Origin: Halorussus aquaticus
GTDB taxonomy: Archaea; Halobacteriota; Halobacteria; Halobacteriales; Haladaptataceae
Assembly: GCF_024218795.1 (NCBI RefSeq)
Contig: NZ_CP100403.1
Coordinates: forward strand, 124,001-188,000
Direction of reading: 5' to 3'
DNA: 64,000 nucleotides
Below the pieces are notes generated by a model. The model ran no database searches. It saw only the letters and a program-made list of their open reading frames with translations, and was not told the origin of the DNA. This document shows positions 27,136 through 34,716 of the stretch, one piece after another. The position numbers and the translations under genes are program-made. Position 1 is the first letter of the stretch; every line of letters starts with the position of its first letter.

Positions 27136-27708
27136 ATGGCGGACGCACCGGAGACTGAACGGCAGGCGGTCGAACCCGATTCGAGAGAGGTCCTCAGCGT
27201 GTCACAGCTGAACGACCGAATTGCATCGGTCGTCCAGGACACGCCTGCCTTCAACGGTGTCCGCTGTATCGGCGAGGTCACGGATCTCCACCAGAACAGT
27301 ACGGCGCTCTACTTCACGCTGACCGACGGCGCCGCCGAGCTCCCCTGTATGATCTGGGCGAACCGCTACCGGGATATGGACGCCGAGTTCGAAGACGGCA
27401 CCGAGGTTATCCTCGAAGGCGATATCGACTACTGGGTCGAAGGTGGGAAAATCGACCTCAAACCGTGGGAAGTGATCGTCGTCGGCGACGGCGACCAGGC
27501 AGCCGCCGTCGAGCGACTGCGAAGCGAACTCGAGGAGCGCGGCCTCACGACGGGCGTCCATCCGGCCGGGTTCGCAGCGGCCTGTCTCTACAAAGCGGGG
27601 CAGGAACAGGGGCAGTGGGTGACGCAACGTGACGTCGCGGAGACAGGGAACGTCACGCCAACAACTGTCCGGACGCATCACGAAACGCTCGATGAACTCG
27701 CTGTCTAG
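27136..27708 (+). pseudogene. Chimeric gene: exonuclease VII large-subunit N-terminus fused in frame to a TFB C-terminus
   Basis: Residues 1-136 are the OB-fold nucleic-acid-binding N-terminus of XseA (GEVTDLHQNSTALYFTLTDG, LEGDIDYWVEGGKIDLKPWEV), matching the intact gene at 60645-61697. After LEERG the sequence switches to about 54 residues (HPAGFAAACLYKAG, VTPTTVRTHHETLDEL) that match the last cyclin repeat of TFB (compare SPAGLAAAALYAA and VSQVTIRNRYQELLE at 11698-12660). The frame stays open across the junction. The nuclease catalytic domain is lost. A folded product is possible, but it is probably a recombination scar. Confidence 0.85.
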
Positions 27709-28193
27709 ACTGGCCAGGTAGGAAGCGAGGGCGTCCCATTCTCCCAACGAATCGCATCCAGCGCCGCCGGGAACTGCTGTAGTCGGTCATCGAGGGCGGC
27801 GAGTGGGTGCGCATCGAGAAACGCCACACCATGCCGATCGACGGGCGTGTCTTCGTGATTGAGCTGGATGTGGCAGGGCCCAAGATCTGGGTGATCGGCG
27901 TCCTGGTGAAATCCGAGCATGAGGTTCCGCTCCGGTTCGACCCAGTTGATGCGGTAGTATTCGTGGTCGACGCCGGCAGGGTACCAGAAGCGAATCTCCA
28001 GTCGTGCGGCCTCCGCGTCGTAGGAGTCACCCCAGTACGTCGTCGGATCGACGTCCGTGATGACGTACCGCGGTCGGCGTCGAGACGGACGATACCGCAC
28101 GTCCTCACACCCAGGCTGGTTCGTCAATCGGTCGTGAACGTCGCGGAGGAGGGTCCGCTGTGTATAGCGGTCGCGACCAGCGAGAAAGATCAT
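27705..28193 (-). CDS. Putative toxin (TumE/DUF6516-like) paired with HTH gene
   Basis: A 162-residue soluble protein. Its middle (ARLEIRFWYPAGVDHEYYRINWVE, split as LEIRFWY and YYRINWVE), then MLGFHQDADHPDLGPCHIQLNHED and a C-terminal LAALDDRLQQFP resemble the layout of TumE-type toxins: a beta sheet with a D-x-x-H-H region. It lies 17 nt downstream of an HTH gene on the same strand, the usual antitoxin-toxin order. Identification is by architecture and memory, not by search. Confidence 0.5.
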   Translation of the reverse strand: MIFLAGRDRYTQRTLLRDVHDRLTNQPGCEDVRYRPSRRRPRYVITDVDPTTYWGDSYDAEAARLEIRFWYPAGVDHEYYRINWVEPERNLMLGFHQDADHPDLGPCHIQLNHEDTPVDRHGVAFLDAHPLAALDDRLQQFPAALDAIRWENGTPSLPTWPV

Positions 28194-28210
28194 ACTGTGT
28201 GAAAGGGAGA

Positions 28211-28762
28211 TTAGCTCGTGGCGCGGTCGGCCACGTCGGTCATCTGTTTGCGAGCGGCTTCGACGTCGGAGTAGAGTTCCAGTGCGTGCTTGATGAGGCG
28301 GCGGTCCTCCTCGTTCTCGCGCCAGAACGCGATGACGTCACGGCGTTCTCGGAGCTCGGCACTTGCGAGATCAGCGTCGGCGAGTGACTGTTCGAGCTCC
28401 TCCCACGTCTCGACGTCGTAGGCCGCCTGCCACTCCTCGATCTCCTCAGTGATCGCGGCCAATTCGTTGCGAAGCTCCTCGCGCGTGTTCTCCTCGATGA
28501 GCGTGCGTATCTCTTCGAAGAGCAGGCGCGTGTAATCAGGCTGGTAACGTGTCGTCTCGCCGGCCTCGACGCGACGCAGCTGGCCCTGATCGACGAGATC
28601 CTGGAGCTCCTCGTTGGTCGTACTCCAGGCGGCGTCGGCCTGCTCGCTGATCCAGTTGACGGATCGCGGTTCGCGAAGCGTCTCGGCGACCGCTCGAATG
28701 CGGTCGCGGGCGCTCATCGACTCAGCCCACGTCTGGACGCCATCTCGCGGGGATTCGGACAT
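28211..28762 (-). CDS. HTH protein, putative antitoxin partner (DUF7342-like)
   Basis: Starting at ATG 28762, preceded by GAGGTG as ribosome-binding site, gives 183 residues. The N-terminal winged helix (residues about 15-70: RAVAETLREPRSVNWISEQADAAWSTTNEELQDL, key parts VNWISEQADAAW and ELQDLVDQGQL) is followed by a long helical, acidic C-terminal part. Haloarchaea often carry such proteins ahead of small toxins (I recall DUF7342). It probably binds its own promoter. Confidence 0.7.
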   Translation of the reverse strand: MSESPRDGVQTWAESMSARDRIRAVAETLREPRSVNWISEQADAAWSTTNEELQDLVDQGQLRRVEAGETTRYQPDYTRLLFEEIRTLIEENTREELRNELAAITEEIEEWQAAYDVETWEELEQSLADADLASAELRERRDVIAFWRENEEDRRLIKHALELYSDVEAARKQMTDVADRATS

Positions 28763-28898
28763 GCTTGGCACCTCTTACAATAGTGTTAGCTCCGCACTCT
28801 CATATATGTTTGTACTATCTCGCATAATCGAGAGTATGTGGCGAGCGAGGGCATCCGGACGTTGAAATGCGATACCGACAGAACCTACGAGCCAACCG

Positions 28899-29780
28899 AT
28901 GCACAACCGATATTCTGACTTTGAGGAACTGCGGCCGACCGGCGAGGCGTCCCACATTCCGGACGAGAAGTTGGCCGACGGGTGTGAAGGCGACCCTCGG
29001 CGGCAACGCGTCGCGACGAGCACGGGGGGCTACCCCGATGCACCGACGGCCACCAGCGGCGAGTGCCGGTCCTGTGGCGCATCGATCCCAGACGGGCAAA
29101 CGAAATGCCGGTTCTGTCTCACCAACCATCTCGGTAGTGAAGCCACCAGCACGGGCGAATCGGTTTCGACGACGTTCCTCGGAATCGTCCACCTGGTCGT
29201 CGAGTCGACCACGTTCTACGGCGCCGTCGCGAAAGGGGGCGCCGCGGCGAACCTCCTCTCTGCCAACGAGGCGGAGCCGGTCGTCGACGACTACACGCTC
29301 ATCTACGATCTTGACGAGGCGCCGGCGCGCCAGCTGGCCGAGCAATGGTCCTCACTCCCCGAGGCGGTACAGGTGTCGTCAGAGGAGGGAGAGCGGCTTC
29401 TCAGTGCCGCCCGTGACCGGACTGGGTGGCACGGGCAGGGAGCGTCGGAGCGTCAGGAGCAGGCCCCGACGCGGCTCTACGACCAGCGTGGGGACGGCAT
29501 CCGCGACGCGTCGCGTCTCGACACGGTCCTCGACGACGCTGACGACGCAGTGTGGCTGGTTCCAGCGATGGCGCTGACCGAATCTACTGGCGAGGCTGCG
29601 GCTGATCGCCAGGTGTCGTCGGTACCGACGGCTCAGGAACTCGACTGTCAAAACTGTGGACGAGCGACCGACCATCGGTTCAAGACCCGCGAGTCGGTCC
29701 CGGATGAGGCGTGGACGGGGCAACCGATCTGGGAGTGCCGGGTGTGTGGCTCAGCTCGCTACGGCCCCAGTCTCGAGTAG
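28899..29780 (+). CDS. Zinc-ribbon accessory protein with internal LYDxxGxGIR module
   Basis: A 293-residue protein with an N-terminal zinc ribbon (CRSCGASIPDGQTKCRFC, residues about 56-73), a central region (FLGIVHLVVESTTFYGAVAKGG) and a C-terminal ribbon (CQNCG...ECRVCG). The segment LYDQRGDGIRDASRLD plus DDAVWLVPAM is shared with the C-terminus of the protein at 31208-31699. Function unknown; a nucleic-acid-binding accessory protein is inferred from the ribbons. Confidence 0.7.
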   Translation: MHNRYSDFEELRPTGEASHIPDEKLADGCEGDPRRQRVATSTGGYPDAPTATSGECRSCGASIPDGQTKCRFCLTNHLGSEATSTGESVSTTFLGIVHLVVESTTFYGAVAKGGAAANLLSANEAEPVVDDYTLIYDLDEAPARQLAEQWSSLPEAVQVSSEEGERLLSAARDRTGWHGQGASERQEQAPTRLYDQRGDGIRDASRLDTVLDDADDAVWLVPAMALTESTGEAAADRQVSSVPTAQELDCQNCGRATDHRFKTRESVPDEAWTGQPIWECRVCGSARYGPSLE

Positions 29781-29799
29781 CGCCAGTGCTAGGCGTCGA

Positions 29800-29841
29800 T
29801 TAACCAACAGCCTGCGAGTACCGTCGAAGTTCGTTGGTTAA
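29800..29841. repeat. Palindrome repeat 1 (TTAACCAACA arms)
   Basis: Left arm TTAACCAACA 29800-29809, right arm CGTTGGTTAA 29832-29841 (one mismatch at the inner base), 22-bp unrelated spacer, 42 bp in all. It lies between the zinc-ribbon gene and the first small accessory gene of block I. Confidence 0.85.
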
Positions 29842-29917
29842 GACTGTGATCTCCTGCAAGCCCGATGCCAGTCTCACTGGGGAGTCTTTCCGCGCCGGCG
29901 AGCGGTGAGGGCTTCCG

Positions 29918-30106
29918 ATGGAGCAAGAGTTCAAACAAGGGTACCGGATGCATCGTATACTCAGCAATCTCAACCGACTCGACGTCGACCGATTGAACGA
30001 CGCGGATCGAGAGCGAGTCGAGAGCGCGAGAGACCTCCTGGAGGAGGTGAGTCTTCTCACGCGGCCGGGCGACGGAGCTGGGGCGGACGCTCACGCAGAC
30101 TCCTAA
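29918..30106 (+). CDS. Small helical accessory protein
   Basis: A 62-residue acidic, helical protein (LSNLNRLDVDRLNDADRERVESARDLLEEV, key part DADRERVESARDLLEEV) with no recognised family. It is the first gene of a plus-strand block of small accessory genes (29.9-34.6 kb), set 77 bp after palindrome repeat 1. Confidence 0.65.
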   Translation: MEQEFKQGYRMHRILSNLNRLDVDRLNDADRERVESARDLLEEVSLLTRPGDGAGADAHADS

Positions 30107-30150
30107 CTGGAGTCGCCGACCACGCCCAGGGAGCCACCTCTCACGTCGGT

Positions 30151-30179
30151 TTATCGCCCCCGACAGGGGTGCGGGGGCG
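30151..30179 (+). promoter_or_regulatory. T-rich/GC-hairpin leader element a
   Basis: TTAT then stem CGCCCCC (30155-30161) and GGGGGCG (30173-30179) around loop GACAGGGGTGC. It lies 19-47 bp upstream of the start at 30198. One of about eleven related leaders. Confidence 0.65.
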
Positions 30180-30197
30180 ACCCCGTGAAGTCCAGAC

Positions 30198-30578
30198 ATG
30201 GCGACACTGCAAGCTGCGACGACATCGACCGGCGCAGTCGTGACGGATGCACAGGCAGTCCGCCAGCTCTGCGAAGCACATTGCTTCGGGACCCTGAATT
30301 GGGAGGTGGATGAAGAAGGAGAGCTCATCATCTGGGGATACGACGCCTTTGAGGTCTACGAGGCCCGAGAAGACGGCCTTCCTGACTACGAAGGTGGTCT
30401 TGTGACGCATGAGTTCCTCCGAACACTCGCCGGCTATCTCGAGCCTAACGAAGAACTCGACATCCAGACAGCCGGGTTCACGAAATGTCGGTTCCCAGTC
30501 CTCGCAAAGCGGTACGTCATCCGCGACGACGAAGTCCTCCACGCGGATCTCAGTTCCCTCGAGTCGATCGACGTGTAA
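30198..30578 (+). CDS. Hypothetical accessory protein
   Basis: A 126-residue soluble acidic protein (ATTSTGAVVTDAQAVRQLCEAHCFG, FLRTLAGYLEPNEELDIQTAG, RFPVLAKRYVIRDDEV). No motif or family recognised. It is preceded by hairpin leader a and the start codon is close behind it. Part of accessory block I. Confidence 0.7.
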   Translation: MATLQAATTSTGAVVTDAQAVRQLCEAHCFGTLNWEVDEEGELIIWGYDAFEVYEAREDGLPDYEGGLVTHEFLRTLAGYLEPNEELDIQTAGFTKCRFPVLAKRYVIRDDEVLHADLSSLESIDV

Positions 30579-30612
30579 CTGGTGAGGAACCCTTGGCGGG
30601 TGCAGAAGAGAC

Positions 30613-30650
30613 GTTTATCGGGGGCTGAAGCACTGAGCCCCACACGGGGC
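30613..30650 (+). promoter_or_regulatory. GC-hairpin leader element b
   Basis: GTTTATC then GGGGCT (30621-30626) pairing with AGCCCC (30636-30641); AGCCCC can alternatively pair with GGGGCT at 30646-30651, giving two mutually exclusive hairpins. The next start is at 30662, preceded by GGTGA. Confidence 0.55.
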
Positions 30651-30661
30651 TTGGTGATTCC

Positions 30662-31099
30662 ATGTCTGAACAACCACCCGACGACCCGTTCGAGGACTGT
30701 GAGCTAGGCCCCGATGCAATCCTCGGGACTCAAATATACGAGGATGTCCTGTTCACCGACGAGACAGAGACGCCCGTGAACGTACTGACCGGCGAGACGC
30801 CCGATCATTCACAAGCAAGCGTCGACGAAGCTCGATCCTTTGCCGCCGGAATCGATAGTGATACCCCGCAAATCGCGCTGCAAGCGTCGATCGGGGCACA
30901 GATCGAAACCGCCAGTAAACCGTACACAGCAGCGGCGTTCTTCCACTTCAAGGCGACGGGGTCACTCCAACGGCATCGCGCCTACCACGCCGCCTACGAA
31001 TCGGAAGCGTTTGCGGTCGATTTCGAGGCCGACTACGAAACCGGAGATCTGACGATAACCGTCGAGAAGGTCACCCAGTCGGAGCAAGACACGTCCTAA
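30662..31099 (+). CDS. Hypothetical accessory protein
   Basis: A 145-residue very acidic soluble protein (PPDDPFEDCELGPDAILG, then ALQASIGAQIETASKPYTAAAF and FEADYETGDLTITVEKV). No family recognised. It is preceded by leader b with two alternative hairpins and a GGTGA ribosome-binding site. Block I. Confidence 0.7.
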   Translation: MSEQPPDDPFEDCELGPDAILGTQIYEDVLFTDETETPVNVLTGETPDHSQASVDEARSFAAGIDSDTPQIALQASIGAQIETASKPYTAAAFFHFKATGSLQRHRAYHAAYESEAFAVDFEADYETGDLTITVEKVTQSEQDTS

Positions 31100-31127
31100 C
31101 GACTGCGTGTTCCGGTAGCGTTTGTAT

Positions 31128-31152
31128 TGCGCCGGCGATGGGTGCCGGCGCA
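31128..31152 (+). promoter_or_regulatory. GC-hairpin leader element c
   Basis: A perfect 9-bp stem TGCGCCGGC (31128-31136)/GCCGGCGCA (31144-31152) with 7-nt loop GATGGGT. Downstream at 31169-31179 lies a CGCAGTCGC motif also found in the leaders of the 41273 and 58401 genes, then GAGGTGA before the ATG at 31208. Confidence 0.65.
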
Positions 31153-31207
31153 CCAAGCAGTGACGCAGAGCGCAGTCGCGGGCGTCGGCAGTCCGAGGTG
31201 AAAACCA

Positions 31208-31699
31208 ATGCATATGGTCATTTACACCCTGGTAGAGGCATCGACGCGAGACGACGCACTGGCCACCGGAAAGACGGTGTTCGATCGACTCGTCGGCGCC
31301 GTGCCACACGCTGGCGCTGTGTTTGACTACTACGTCTGCTTCGACGACGACGAGACGACAGTCGCTGGATCAGCCCGTTGGGGCGATCTCCCGGTTGCAG
31401 CCACTGTAGAGTCCGACGAGGGCGAAGAACTGCTCGAACGTGGCTGGGACGCCACGACGGAGGAGTTCCAGCGGAATCTCGACCGCGTGAAGGAGGCGCT
31501 CGACGAATGCAGCGACGAGGAGATCATGCGTGACGAAGACCTCGCCCGGCACGCCTTCCACCAGGTCGGCGCGTACGACGGCCCATCGGTCTTTCTGTAC
31601 GACGAACACGGCAGCGGTATCCGGCATCGGGGCCAGCTGGATCGGATTCTCGACGAGAGTGACGACCTCTGGATCGTCCCGGCGGACGTCCACTTCTGA
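31208..31699 (+). CDS. Accessory protein with C-terminal LYDxxGxGIR module
   Basis: A 163-residue acidic protein. The N-terminal half (MVIYTLVEASTRDDALATGKTVFDRLV) looks like a compact alpha/beta domain; the C-terminal half (VFLYDEHGSGIRHRGQLDRILDESDDLWIVPADV, key LYDEHGSGIR) repeats a module of the zinc-ribbon protein at 28899-29780. GAGGTGA lies just upstream of the ATG. Function unknown. Confidence 0.72.
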   Translation: MHMVIYTLVEASTRDDALATGKTVFDRLVGAVPHAGAVFDYYVCFDDDETTVAGSARWGDLPVAATVESDEGEELLERGWDATTEEFQRNLDRVKEALDECSDEEIMRDEDLARHAFHQVGAYDGPSVFLYDEHGSGIRHRGQLDRILDESDDLWIVPADVHF

Positions 31700-31743
31700 G
31701 AGGACAGCCAGCTCCTGATCCGTGACGCAGTGACCGCAGCGAG

Positions 31744-31772
31744 TTTTTTCGCCCCCTGAGGGGTGCGGGGGT
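31744..31772 (+). promoter_or_regulatory. T-tract/GC-hairpin leader element d
   Basis: TTTTTT followed by GCCCCC, TGAGGGGTGC and GGGGGT, forming a GC-rich hairpin. The next start is 31802. Nearly the same sequence as leader i at 56833. Confidence 0.65.
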
Positions 31773-31801
31773 GCTCGAACGAGCATTCCTCGAATAGACC
31801 C

Positions 31802-32203
31802 ATGAGTGGAACCATCGACTCACAATCGCACGAACAGACATTCACGAGGAATAGCCCCGACGTCGCCTACGTCGGCTACCGACAGCGCGGACGTGCCATC
31901 GTGGAGAAACAGCCCGGAGAAGAACGGCTCACCCCGGAGCAAAGTCTCAAGGTGGCGAACCACAGTCCCTCGGGCTTCGAGTGGGGATACGGTGGGAGTG
32001 GGCCGGCGCAACTCGCGCTCGCGCTCCTGCTCGATTACACCGACGATGAAGCGGTCGCCCTAGCGCATTACACGAAGTTCAAAAACGAGGTCGTGAGCCA
32101 GTTGGACTGCACTGGTCCCGACGGACGCTGGCGACTCACTGGTCGCGCCATCGAATCAGTCCTTCGCGAAACGTCCGACGAAGCGGTCGCACCGTCCATC
32201 TGA
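31802..32203 (+). CDS. DUF6166-type accessory protein
   Basis: Starting at MSGTIDS (31802) gives 133 residues. The pattern YVGYRQRGRAIVEKQPGEERLTPEQSL, then SPSGFEWGYGGSGPAQLALALLLDYTDDE and the end WRLTGRAIESVL (key SGFEWGYGGSGPAQLALALL) matches my memory of DUF6166, a small family common on haloarchaeal plasmids and proviruses. Molecular function unknown. Confidence 0.8.
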   Translation: MSGTIDSQSHEQTFTRNSPDVAYVGYRQRGRAIVEKQPGEERLTPEQSLKVANHSPSGFEWGYGGSGPAQLALALLLDYTDDEAVALAHYTKFKNEVVSQLDCTGPDGRWRLTGRAIESVLRETSDEAVAPSI

Positions 32204-32226
32204 GCAACGATCACCGAGAGTAACAT

Positions 32227-32508
32227 ATGTCGGAACACAACCAGCCGTCTCGTGCGGATGTCGAATCGTCAGGAAACAGTGAGCAGCCGTCACCAACGGA
32301 GCACGTCGAGCGCACTGACGTCGGTATCTCGCTGACTGTGAAACTCAAACGCGGAACCGGAACACGAGATGAAGACCAGATCAAGGCCAAGGTGAAGGCG
32401 AAAACGCTCGAGAATGCCCGCGAAGACATGGAAACGCTTCGCGAGTACATCCACGACCTCGCTGAAGACGCTCGTCAGATCCAGCCAACAGACTCACACG
32501 AAGAGTAA
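32227..32508 (+). CDS. Small acidic/helical accessory protein (DUF7389-like)
   Basis: A 93-residue protein: a disordered acidic N-terminus, a beta segment VGISLTVKLKRGTGTRDEDQIK and a C-terminal helix KTLENAREDMETLREYIHDLAED. It lies 23 bp after the DUF6166 gene, probably cotranscribed. From memory it resembles DUF7389. Function unknown. Confidence 0.72.
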   Translation: MSEHNQPSRADVESSGNSEQPSPTEHVERTDVGISLTVKLKRGTGTRDEDQIKAKVKAKTLENAREDMETLREYIHDLAEDARQIQPTDSHEE

Positions 32509-32545
32509 TTCTTTTGAGTGTCGCACAGAATTGTGTAACTATAGG

Positions 32546-33211
32546 ATGTACGAAGTGTGCGGTGAGAAGGAACTCAAGGTCATCCTCGCGCTTGACTCAG
32601 GAGATTCCATCTCCGGCGTCGCTCGGAAGATCGACGAGAACCGAGAGACAATTCGGCGCGTCGTGAACTGCCTCGAAGCGGCAGGATACGTCGCGTACGA
32701 TGATGGCCTCCAGCTCGTCGATCAGACGATCCGAGACGCTGGTCTCGAGTTCCTGACAGCGTTAGCAGACATTTCACCGCCGTCAATCTCGGAAGCGTAC
32801 GTCCTCCCACAGTTCGCCGGCATGGACTACGCCTTCACCGCCATCGATGCGGTCTACGTCTGGACCCGCGGTGGCTACCAGGTCGCTCGTGACCCGGAGG
32901 ACTATCCGCTGTTCATCGCCGTCCACGAATCCGAACTCGACGCCTGGGCGGAGTTCTTCGATCGGTTCGGAATCCCGACTGCAGAAGAGCGCCAGCCCGC
33001 CGAAGACCTCGATGGCGCCATCCAGGTCGTTCTGGAGCCACGGTCACAAATCGATACCGAGCTGGTCGACGGCCGGCCCGTCATCCCGCTCCAGGAAACC
33101 GTGGCGTTCGCACACGAGTACTACGCGACCTTCGAGTCTGCACTCGACATGCTCGGCCGAATGTACGACGAGGTCGACACTGACGCAGAGTACCGCATGG
33201 AGCCAGCCTGA
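32546..33211 (+). CDS. HTH protein, putative antitoxin of a nucleotidyltransferase pair (AbiEi-like role)
   Basis: Starting at MYEVCGEKELK (32546) gives 221 residues. The N-terminal helix-turn-helix (SISGVARKIDENRETIRRVVNCLEAAGYV, key VARKIDENRETIRRVV) is followed by a larger alpha/beta domain. It lies 2 bp upstream of a nucleotidyltransferase-fold gene, the usual arrangement of AbiE-type or DUF6036 toxin-antitoxin pairs. It would neutralise the toxin and repress the operon (inference). Confidence 0.72.
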   Translation: MYEVCGEKELKVILALDSGDSISGVARKIDENRETIRRVVNCLEAAGYVAYDDGLQLVDQTIRDAGLEFLTALADISPPSISEAYVLPQFAGMDYAFTAIDAVYVWTRGGYQVARDPEDYPLFIAVHESELDAWAEFFDRFGIPTAEERQPAEDLDGAIQVVLEPRSQIDTELVDGRPVIPLQETVAFAHEYYATFESALDMLGRMYDEVDTDAEYRMEPA

Positions 33212-33213
33212 AC

Positions 33214-33890
33214 ATGAGTCAAGAAGACCGAAGCGAGGCACTCATCGAAGTGCTCGAAGAACTAGAGCAGTCAGAAATCGGGTTCGTCCTGGTTGGCGGC
33301 TACGCGATCAGTCAGTTCGAACCACGATTCTCGACCGATCTCGATCTCGTCATCGCACCGGACGACTACGACGAAGTCGTTGCATTCCTCCAACAGCATG
33401 GCTTCGAACGGACAGCGGAGTTCGACGTCCCAGCAGAGGAAACCATCTACAACCGGGAAATCGAATGCTTCGAACGAACCGAGGGATACCCCACCCGGTC
33501 GGCGTGGACATCCTTGTGAACGGCCTCGGCTGCCGACAGACCCAAGCAGAGTGGTCGTTCGACTATCTGCGCACGCACAGTTCCCGACGACGATTTCAGG
33601 CGACTGCACGAGCAGCTGCCGGCGAGGTCCTCGTCGCCGCGAAACTCCACAGTGGCCGGAAAACAGATCTCGCAGATGTCCTTGCTGCGATTCCCTCGAT
33701 CGATTTAGATCGAGTCGAGACACATCTGCATCGCGGAGATGCTGATGCCCTTCGGCAACAGCTCAGTGACGCACACGCGTTCATCGAAGAGGGTGGGCTC
33801 GATCACCGGTTCAAGAGTCTGTTCGGCCAATCATCGGCCTCGACCGAGGATATCGAGACGCTTCTCGAATTCCTCGATCAACAGCAGTAG
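33214..33890 (+). pseudogene. Nucleotidyltransferase-fold (AbiEii/DUF6036-like) toxin gene with 1-nt frameshift
   Basis: The N-terminal part (LVGGYAISQFEPRFSTDLDLVIAP) carries the GG...DLDL catalytic signature of minimal nucleotidyltransferases. The frame stops at 33519, but the next frame continues PHPVGVDILVNGLGCR to 33890 with coherent protein (GRKTDLADVLAAIPSIDLDRVE). A single C restored in the run at 33493-33496 (CCCC to CCCCC) joins both parts into about 225 residues. This is either a real inactivation or a homopolymer sequencing error. Confidence 0.8.
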
Positions 33891-33982
33891 TGGAGCAACC
33901 CTCACCGCGAGTCCTGCATCGGACAGTGTCTGTCCGTGTCTGTCGCTGAGAAGGTACGCGAAACGGAGAGCGAACTGGCGCT

Positions 33983-34016
33983 GTTTTTTCGTCGCCTCAG
34001 CAGGAGCGGAGGCGAC
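33983..34016 (+). promoter_or_regulatory. T-tract/GC-hairpin leader element e
   Basis: TTTTTT (33984-33989) then an 8-bp stem GTCGCCTC (33991-33998)/GAGGCGAC (34009-34016). The GTG start at 34022 follows within 6 nt. Confidence 0.6.
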
Positions 34017-34021
34017 ACTCA

Positions 34022-34243
34022 GTGAGCAACTCGTCAGAGCAATCCACGGTATCGAGCGGTCTGTCACCGGAACAGCGTCTCGAACCACCGAATTCGCGAC
34101 TCATCAACGCCGGTATCGTGACGATCACCGACATGGAGACGCTGCGGGCCTGCGTTGCCTACGAGAACACGCACCAGAAGCGAGTCCAGATCCTTCGCCG
34201 TCTCGAACACCGAGCCAGCGAGCTTCGGTCTCAAGAGGATTGA
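34022..34243 (+). CDS. Small helical accessory protein, GTG start
   Basis: A 73-residue protein. It starts with GTG at 34022 directly after a T-tract/hairpin leader. The sequence RLINAGIVTITDMETLRACVAYENTHQKRVQILRRLEHRASEL (key AYENTHQKRVQILRRLE) is helical and is typical of short proteins repeated on haloarchaeal plasmids. Function unknown. Confidence 0.7.
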   Translation: MSNSSEQSTVSSGLSPEQRLEPPNSRLINAGIVTITDMETLRACVAYENTHQKRVQILRRLEHRASELRSQED

Positions 34244-34261
34244 GACGGCGCTCACGGAGAG

Positions 34262-34290
34262 TTTTTCGGAGCCTCCAGTGGGTGGAGGCT
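34262..34290 (+). promoter_or_regulatory. T-tract/GC-hairpin leader element f
   Basis: TTTTT then an 8-bp stem AGCCTCCA (34270-34277)/TGGAGGCT (34283-34290) with loop GTGGG. The start at 34299 follows 8 nt later. Confidence 0.6.
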
Positions 34291-34298
34291 TGATTCAG

Positions 34299-34598
34299 AT
34301 GAGCGATCGACCAGAGATCGAGATTCAGCAGCAGACCGCGTTCGGCGAGGATGGCCAGCTCGAAGTGACCGAGACGAGCGTCGAAACCTCCCTTGAGGAC
34401 TTCGGCACAGACGTGGACCACCGCGACCGTGATTCACGACTCGATCGGCCGGAGGCGAGTGAGTTCGGCGTCGACGACCGTCCGGAGGTAGAGCAATCGT
34501 CCGAGAGTGATCAGTCGAACCTCTTCGCCGATACTACCGAGAATCAGCAGACGCTCACCGGCGATGACGCGGCCGACCGCTGTCTCTTCGAGGAGTAA
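34299..34598 (+). CDS. Acidic, probably disordered accessory protein
   Basis: Starting at MSDRPEIEIQQQ (34299) gives 99 residues rich in Glu, Asp, Gln and Ser, ending LTGDDAADRCLFEE. Low-complexity composition suggests disorder; the C-terminal QQTLTGDDA and CLFEE could be a partner-binding tail. It ends right at palindrome repeat 2. No family recognised. Confidence 0.65.
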   Translation: MSDRPEIEIQQQTAFGEDGQLEVTETSVETSLEDFGTDVDHRDRDSRLDRPEASEFGVDDRPEVEQSSESDQSNLFADTTENQQTLTGDDAADRCLFEE

Positions 34599-34635
34599 CC
34601 AACATCCTGTTCGTTCGACTGGCTGTGTTGGTTAA
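34595..34635. repeat. Palindrome repeat 2
   Basis: Left arm GTAACCAACA (34595-34604; first base differs), right arm TGTTGGTTAA (34626-34635), 21-bp spacer. The left arm overlaps the stop codon of the preceding gene. It marks the boundary between accessory block I and the arsenic cargo. Confidence 0.85.
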
Positions 34636-34716
34636 CCGTTGGTGATGAGGGCAATAGCAACTTGCGAGACTAATCAAGCGGCTGCGGACCTCCCGAACGC
34701 GGAGGTACCAGTACAT

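Larger units (their letters stand above)
26851..27543 (+). repeat. Left arm of inverted duplication (promoter + DUF1931 + 5' part of xseA)
   Basis: This arm matches 61290-61980 in inverse orientation, including the TATA box region, the whole DUF1931 gene, the intergenic spacer (with ACTCGAACGTAGC and TTTTTGAGGTTCCTG shared) and about 136 codons of xseA at roughly 92% protein identity (about 11 differences). Homology ends at codon GGC 27541-27543. Confidence 0.9.

Noticed and set aside
32847-33510. First half of a 347-residue open frame on the plus strand
   Set aside because: The Ser/Arg-rich first part is a shadow of the HTH gene; only the part after about 33490 is real and belongs to the frameshifted nucleotidyltransferase.
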